From positions 32,452,657 to 32,516,656 of the forward strand of contig CM070632.1 in assembly GCA_036346255.1 (NCBI GenBank): a stretch of 64,000 bases of DNA, written 5' to 3'. Source of the DNA: Ampelocalamus luodianensis (taxonomy: Eukaryota > Streptophyta > Magnoliopsida > Poales > Poaceae). Within the stretch, counting starts at the first letter, position 1, and each line of letters starts with the position of its first letter. Made by a program: the position numbers and the translations under genes. The notes below the pieces were generated by a model. That model was not told the DNA's origin, ran no database searches, and was given only the letters and a program-made list of their open reading frames with translations. Positions 58,135 through 64,000 of the stretch are shown piece after piece.

Positions 58135-59562
58135 ATTTCCTTTTTCTGTTTTTCAACAGAAAGTAGGCGTAGAAGACCGCCAAGATGATGAGGAAGTCGA
58201 TTTGGTGGTTATTGGGGTGACTGCGCAAGTGGAGCCTGCAAAATCCCCTCCAGCCAAGAAGCGTCGCCTTGTAAAGGTCGGCGACAAGGGTGGCTCGAGT
58301 TCAGCTCCTCCCGCTCCTTTTACTAAATTTGCTGCAGACTTGGCTGCAGCAAAAATAAAGTAGAAGAAGCCGCTTTTGCCCTCAAATGCAAAGCCCCCAA
58401 GGTTAAGGTACCCTTCTATTATGACAACAAAACCTTCGTAGTTTCTGCCTCTCGTGGCTTCACAAGGCAGCTAGAAAAGGAGAACTGAAAAAGCTTCATG
58501 TCTTTTGTGAAGAAAACTGCTACTCTAGTAGGACATGAGGCCGAGGAGAGCAGTGGTCTCAAGGTGGTCGAGACGGGTCTCAGCCACTCGGGGAGTTGAG
58601 AAGAGGAGACTCCCGTTCCTTCGATCGAATCTCAACCCACCATGGTTGAGAAGAAGTCGAAGAAACCTTCCGTTGGGAAAGTTGCTCCCAAGTTCTGGGT
58701 TAGATCCAGCATGCAGAGGTATGTGAGAAACAGAAGTGTAAGAACATCATTCATCCTTTGTTTTTCACAAGTTAACTTACTTTTTGTTTTGCGGTCTTAG
58801 CCCAACGCCTTCAGCCCCCAAGGATGCTTCTACGGAGAAGCCCGTTGTCACCTCTTCACCAAATAAGATGTGACTACGACGATGGTCGAGGCTCCATCTC
58901 ATCGCTCTCGCGCGGAGGAAGTCGTTGCCGCAGAAGTCGCTACGACCACCGAGGTTGTCGTAGGGACGGAAGGAGAAGCAGGAGAGGCCACAAGGGAGAC
59001 ACCGGAGGTCGGCGGTGGTGAGAGTTCCAACCACCATGCCGGTAAGGAGGCAGTCGAAGACGTTCCTTCTGGTCCTCCAGGCGTTGCTCCTATCACCGAA
59101 TCAGAGGAAGAAGAATATTTTAACTTTTGCTTTGATTTCTTTGGCCCTGCTTCTATCGTAGGATCTTCTGCCTACCAATCTCGCGATCGAGTTCCTCACC
59201 CCAGCAGCATTCCCAATTGCGGGGATGTCTTCGACAATGAACATCTCGAGGGGGTTTGGTGGAAACGAGTCGAGGAGATGGATGGGCTGAGGATCCGTCG
59301 CGAATAATGTCCATGTTTGCTTGGTCAAACATGAACGTAAGTATTCATTGATACTCATGTATGGTTTTATCCCTGTCTCTTATCACTTTTCTCCCCTGCA
59401 GAGAGCCGTAGAACAAGTTGCCACGATTTGCGAGTACAATTGGCAACTTGTCAAACTACGACAAGAGAAAGCGGTGCTCTGTGAGCAAGCAAAGAGGTGG
59501 TGAGTAACCGATTCTCGTAATCGTTTTACAAAATGATTACTTACTCAGTACTCGTATAAGAT

Positions 59563-59670
59563 TGTCGTAGAAAGCTTAGGACTTGGTATTAATCGTAGAA
59601 GAACTTACGACCAAGGGGTAATCGTAGAAAAACTTACAATCACCCATCAGTCGTAGAAATACTTACGACT
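59563..59670 (+). repeat. Second intronic hairpin array of the antisense ORF
   Basis: Four units (GTCGTAGAAAGCTTAGGAC, AATCGTA..TACGACC, TAATCGTA..TACAATCA, AGTCGTA..TACGACT), some with mismatched stems, inside the intron of about 59501-59708. Confidence 0.85.
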
Positions 59671-60661
59671 GCTTATTTGTATATATATGTCTTCCTTTAA
59701 CCTTTCAGGTTTAAGAGTGGCGAAAAGACTTTAGCTGATGCACTCGACTTCGAGAAAGCCGAGACGAACAAGCTAAAGGATAAGGCCACCGACCTTCTGA
59801 AGAAGCTTCAGGAGGCTAACTCTGCAACTTAGAGATTGCAGGAAAAAATAAACAATACGTGGAGTTACGACTGCTTTTGATCTTGATCTTCGCCTTCTTA
59901 ACCTCTCATTCTTTTGCAGAAAAAAGAAGTCGAAAATAAGGCCCTTCAGGCCGAGGTGGGGGCTCTTTGGGTCAAGGTCCAGGAGAAGTCCTCGGTTGTC
60001 CGCGAGATCTCTCGCATCGCGAAGGAGAAAGACCAAGAAATTGAGAAGTTAGGTTCTCAATTAGCGGGTAAGTAAAACTTTTACCTGCTGCTAAATTGTT
60101 TTATCTTCTCGTAGAATTGTTTTATCTAATTAATCCTCACTCCATTCAGAGCGATTAACTGAAATAAAACAACTCCACGAGGCTTCGACTTGTACCCAGG
60201 TGGAGATGAAGTCGATGAAGATCAATCTTCAAGACAATATTTCACTTCTGAACAATGTACTTGATGAGCTTCGTGCCGGGAAGGTTACTCCCCGCAATGA
60301 CACGATGGCCGCTCATACGAGTGCCATTGAGGAGCAAGTCGGTACACTACAAGAGTTGGTGTCTACTTTGAAGACCAACCAGAACGACTCGATAAGGGAA
60401 GCGGTCAAAGGAGCTGTAGGCTTTGTTTTAGCAAAGCTCAAGGCCCGTGACCCTAACCTTAATCCACATTCTGTTGATGCCGACTTCGATTGCACCGAAT
60501 CTGAAGCAGAATGGCTGATCGAGGAGATGCAGTCGATCGGCGAGAAGGTCGCGGAGGAGATGCAGATAGAATCTCCTTTATCAGAGTAGTCTGTAATAGG
60601 AACTCGTAAAGACAAGTCTTTTTTTGGTGATGTATATATATATGATCCTTTCTTCTTTGCT

Positions 60662-60803
60662 GCAAATTATCTCGTAGAGTAGTTAGTAACTCGTAAGATA
60701 ATAAAAAAGGAAGAAATGATCAGACCAGATATGAGTGATTCCTCCTTTCTCCTTCTTTTTCCCTGCAAATCATCTTGTAGAGTAGTTAGTAACTCGTAAG
60801 ATG
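60662..60803. repeat. Short tandem repeat, period 103
   Basis: GCAAATTATCTCGTAGAG with TAGTTAGTAACTCGTAAGAT recurs at 60765 with two substitutions. It lies just after the antisense ORF stop, so probably in its 3' UTR. Confidence 0.85.
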
Positions 60804-60979
60804 ACAACTCGGAAAAAACTAAGACTAAGAAATGAAGTCATGTTTATAATGTTATCCTAGCCCCCGACTATTTACTCAGTTTATTGGAATAAACTAAGAA
60901 AATAGTAAAGAAATGGTTTATGAAAACAAAGAGGTTTGTTCGACTTATAGTTCTTGAGAATCGATTATCTTGATCTAAT

Positions 60980-61560
60980 CGAAAGAATGGAAAACAGATC
61001 GACGCTAGAAAGTTCCCTCTAGTGGGCAGGACCACATGCAAAGAAAAAAAAGGCTTCGACTAGGTGATGTTGCCATCTCCAACTAGGTTAATCAAATCGA
61101 TAACGACAACTTGAGTGAAACAAACATCTAGAGTACCTTAGAAATTTATTCGACTATTTTTGATTTACCTGATAAGTTCGTTCTGGTAACAAGAGTAGAA
61201 AACGGAACAACGCTAGGAAGTTCTTTGTAGTGGGCAGGACCACGTGCAGAAAGGAGAAGCTTCGACTAGGTGTGTTTCTGCCTCCGACCAGTTAAAACCA
61301 ATCAAGTTTACCAGAAATGGTCAAACAAATCTCAAAAGTGCACTCGTCTTAGAGTATTTTTCAAAATGAATAAATAAACTAAGGTGACATGATTTTGCTT
61401 AAAAATTTTCGACCATGTTTTCGAGCCCAAAAAGCTTTTTACTAGTAGCAACAGTTAAGAACAAAGCGACACTAGGAAGCTCCTTCCATCGGGCGGGACC
61501 ACATGCAGAGGGGAGAGACTTCGACTAGTTTTGATGTCCTTTCTCCGACCAGTGTAAAGG
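60980..61560. repeat. Three diverged repeats of about 110 bp
   Basis: Units near 60,988, 61,197 and 61,455 share CGACGCTAGAAAGTTCC, GTGGGCAGGACCACATGCA, GGCTTCGACTAG and TCTCCGACCAG. They are spaced 210-260 bp apart, between the antisense ORF and pol. No coding frame spans them. Confidence 0.8.
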
Positions 61561-61658
61561 GAAATGAGCATATGAATAATGGTCAAAAGTAAAAGCAAAA
61601 TTCAAAGAGAGACAAAAGAGATAGGAAGAACATGATACTTTATTGTCGTAGAAGCCTG

Positions 61659-62760
61659 TTACACATAGAATTTGCGTAACTGGTCAATGTTCCAAGAGTT
61701 TGAGAGAACGCGGCCATCCTCCATTGCAAGTCGTACCGATCCTGGACGCGTAACTTCGACCATAGTGTAAGGACCTTCCCACTTGGGGGAAAGTTTGTTC
61801 CGATTAGACTAGGATTGGATAAGCCTCAATACCAAGTCACCTACAAAGAAGTCGCGAGGTTGACCTACGATCGTAGTATCTGCGCAGGCTTGTTGGTAGA
61901 CTGCGATCGAATTAAGGCTCGTCCATTTTTCCTCGAGCGTGTTAATGTCGCTCGCCGGTTGTTCTTGAATGGAGTCGTTAAACTATTCGACTCGTGCTGA
62001 CCTGATCTTTAGTTCTGGTGGAAGCATAGCTTCGGCACCAAAGACTAGAAAGAAAGGTGTCTCTCCTGTAGCTCGGCTAGCTGTCGTACGAATTGCCCAT
62101 AATACTGAAGGTAATTCTTGTACCCAAGCCCTCGAGCGCTTGACAAGTTGATCGAAGACTCGGGTCTTGATTCCCTTCATTATCTGGCCATTCGCTCTTT
62201 CGACCGCCGCGTTGCTTTGGGGTGGGCAACAGAAGCATAACACAAACGAGTTCCCAACTCGTCGCAAAATTCCTGAAATTTTGCGCTCGAAAATTGTTTG
62301 CCATTGTCTGTGATAATTCGACTTGGTACTCCAAATCGAGTTATCACGCATCTCATCATGAACCATTTTGCTGCTTCCGTTGTTATCCCAGTTACAGGTT
62401 CGGTTTCTATCCATTTGTGAACGTGTCAATAGCCACAAAAAGGAATTCGAATCCCCCTGGAGCTCTGGGTAACGGTCCTAGGATATCAAGACCCTAGATC
62501 GCAAAAGGCCAAGACAGAGGAATTGTTTGCAATGTCTGAGCCGGTTGGTGTATTTGCCTGCTATGAAACTGGCACTGTACACACTTTTTTACCAACTCCT
62601 TGGCATCATAGAGGGCCGTTGGCCAATAAAAACCTTGTCGAAAGGCTTTACCGAACAGAGTTCTGTAAGAAGCATGAGTTTCACAGATACCTCCGTGTAT
62701 ATCGTGAATGAGTTTTAATCCTTCGCTCTGCGAAACACATCGCATGAGTACCCCTTGAGT
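61659..62760 (-). pseudogene. Integrase end of the minus-strand Tat-type element
   Basis: The pol stop is at 61659-61661. Upstream on the minus strand come KWEGPYTMVEVTRPGS and NSWNIDQLRKFYV (the GPY-type C-terminal module), SRATGETPFFLVFGAEAMLP, VERANGQIMKGIKTRVF (catalytic Glu), TDNGKQF (second Asp, intact here) and the zinc-binding segment LIHDIHGGICETHASYRTL...CVQC near 62,494-62,745. Frame breaks between 61,760-61,985 and near 62,440 make it non-functional. It supplies the end that the + strand copy lost at 23409. Confidence 0.85.
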
Positions 62761-62799
62761 TCCTCTTTTATAAAGGACACCTTCGACCAGTATACATTT

Positions 62800-64000
62800 T
62801 GGCCTTTCGGGATAATCGACCGCTCGAGATCATCGTCTGCACGGACCCATATGAAGATACTTGTAGATGGAGTCACCTGTATCTTCGCACTCTAGAGAGG
62901 ATATTTCTATAGGAAGCGTCTCTAGTTCTTCAACTAGAGACGACTTCAGTTGCTCCAAAAACCCTTGGGATCGGAGAAAGCCGACGAGCCAGCTTGGTTC
63001 ATGAGAAATTATCCTTTCGAGGGATAAATTGTACCTCGAAGCCCAAAAGTGCTTTTCTAACTTTCGAACTTCCGATAAATACCGGACATGGTTGGATTAG
63101 GCATTGGTACTCTTTTCCGACTTGATTTACGACTAGTTGAGAATCCTCTCACGAGTAGTCGTCGAATCGAGAGCGCTTTGCGGCTCGTATGCCGCCTAGC
63201 AAACCTTCGTGATCGCCACGCTATTAGTGGCCCAAAGTTTAATTGTATGGCATACTTTAAGGTCTCTCCGTAGGAGATTCTAGGACCACCAAGCCCCCGA
63301 GCCACTTATCGTAAGTGACCCGTCAAAGTACATCGTCCACTGGTCGTGTTCAGGATTTGTCCATTCGGCGACAAAGTCTCGCCAAAATCCGATTTAATGG
63401 CCGTCGGGACACGAATGGATGTCGAACTCCCAAGTTCGATCGTCCATTTTGCCATGCGCCCCATTGCTTCCTATTTTGGAGGATCGCTCCCAAGGAAAAC
63501 TCGCACGACACAACTAGTTTGTGTGCTAAAAATAATGTCGCGTTTCTCGAAGACACGAGGAGGGCATATAAAAATTTTAAACCCGAGGGTAACGCTCCTT
63601 AGGTCCGTAAAACTCGCTAACGAGTAAACCGGTCGTTGTACGCTCACGTTCTACGACCATCTGCGCCATCGCTCGTGGCGTGGCAGCTAAATAAATTAAG
63701 AGCGTCTCTCCTGGTTTCAGGGAAACCAGAACAGGAGCACTCGTAAGATACCTCTTGACTTCCTCAAAGGCTAGGTTAGCCTCTTCTGACCACTTGAAGC
63801 CCTCATGTTTCCTTAGAAGTTTGAAGAAAGATAGTCCTTTCTCTCCCAAACGTGCGATGAAACGACTTAATGCCGCCATGCATCCTGTGAGTTTTTGGAC
63901 TTCTTTTTTCGTGGTTGGGGGACACGCATCTGAGTGATGGCTTTTATCTTTTCAGGATTTGCTTTGATTCCTCGTGTAGAGACATGGAATCCAAGTAATT
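62800..64000 (-). pseudogene. Tandem RNase H domains and RT thumb of the minus-strand Tat-type element
   Basis: From the window edge downward: GMAALSRFIARLGEKGLSFF, HEGFKWSEEANLAFEEVKRY and LLIYLAATPRAMAQMVVE (RT connection and classical RNase H), then past 63,340 the DGS-type second RNase H with ETLKYAIQLNF, KALSIRRLLV and NPTMS. Relative to 21,540-22,489 on +, several indels shift the frame. The RT catalytic core lies beyond base 64000. Confidence 0.82.

Larger units (their letters stand above)
56967..60589 (+). pseudogene. Antisense ORF of the Tat-type element (gypsy-type transposon domain plus coiled coil)
   Basis: It runs opposite to pol. ATG 56967 (MARVISEWAESEMDD) opens a segment with EGLLMKWIAASGEHWPSGEE, then after a frame break NLGPNSITMLSVFVYLCEAY and GISADLELFQYCYG, resembling the plant 'putative gypsy type transposon' domain (PF04195-like). 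Exon ends are visible: donors at 57,700 (GTAAGTAG), 57,903 (GTAATC) and 60,068 (GTAAGT), acceptors at 57,780 (GTACAG), 58,159 (CAACAG) and 59,708 (TTTCAG). Later exons encode an acidic Ser/Val-rich part (58870-59307) and a coiled coil (59,709 to the stop at 60587-60589, e.g. EKDQEIEKLGSQLAG). Stops in several exons (near 57,208, 57,328 and 58,361) make this copy non-functional. Role unknown. Confidence 0.75.
55712..64000 (-). mobile_element. Tat-type Ty3/gypsy element, minus strand, running off the window
   Basis: From left to right it shows a 3' LTR lacking about 75 bp of its U5 end, a polypurine tract, an antisense multi-exon ORF on +, repeats, and pol read on minus from its stop at 61659-61661 through integrase, both RNase H domains and the RT thumb. 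The 5' LTR and gag lie beyond base 64000. It is the same family as 16898-23409. Placement of an antisense ORF between integrase and the 3' LTR is known in Tat/Grande-type elements. Confidence 0.88.

Noticed and set aside
1..64000. tRNA or rRNA genes
   Set aside because: No cloverleaf with A and B boxes or rRNA core sequence was noticed; tRNA-like words are only the primer sites of LTR elements. A tRNAscan run would settle it.

Overview
The window is nuclear DNA of a flowering plant, most likely a grass (Poaceae). It has one intron-rich eukaryotic gene in a background of nested LTR retrotransposons, a LINE, hAT-like and fold-back elements. Protein homologies and copy-to-copy comparisons were made by eye, without a database search.

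The only intact gene is a threonyl-tRNA synthetase (34,353-43,406, + strand, 20 coding exons, 736 codons plus stop). All exon junctions keep frame. The three zinc ligands have the same spacing as in the bacterial enzyme, and the editing residues are present. An N-terminal extension with a weak first ATG, followed by a strong in-frame ATG at codon 44, suggests organellar and cytosolic isoforms from one gene. One intron appears to use a GC donor. A 748-bp hAT-like element with an 8-bp target duplication sits in intron 17.

Left side (1-34 kb). Minus-strand remnants of a nucleolar SRP40/NOPP140 C-terminal domain (1,329-1,835, two 1-bp deletions) and possibly of a shugoshin (2,156-2,560) lie beside three local tandem duplications. 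A Ty3/gypsy element with paired LTRs and target duplication GTTTG (7,935-13,807) has lost most of pol and split a fold-back element. A second Ty3/gypsy element of the Tat type (16,898-23,409) has gag, protease, RT, two successive RNase H domains and a broken integrase. It abuts a minus-strand LTR with its leader (23,410-24,846; LTR 24,847-25,794). A Ty1/copia element (25,928-32,154, 258-bp LTRs, target duplication GGCCG) has lost its RT core.

Right side (43-64 kb). After AT-rich and GTTTCA-rich spacer comes a 5'-truncated minus-strand LINE (47,100 to about 54,495). It is split by a 5,254-bp TG...CA unit with target duplication CCTAA, interpreted as a solo LTR of a large LARD-like element. From 55,712 to the window end is a second Tat-type element, on the minus strand. 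It shows a 3' LTR, an antisense multi-exon ORF on the + strand (56,967-60,589), and then pol read backwards.

The most unusual signal is a family of short hairpin arrays (core TCGTAAG-N4-CTACGA, outer stem bases co-varying between units). They occur in the U3 of both Tat LTRs and also fill two introns of the antisense ORF.
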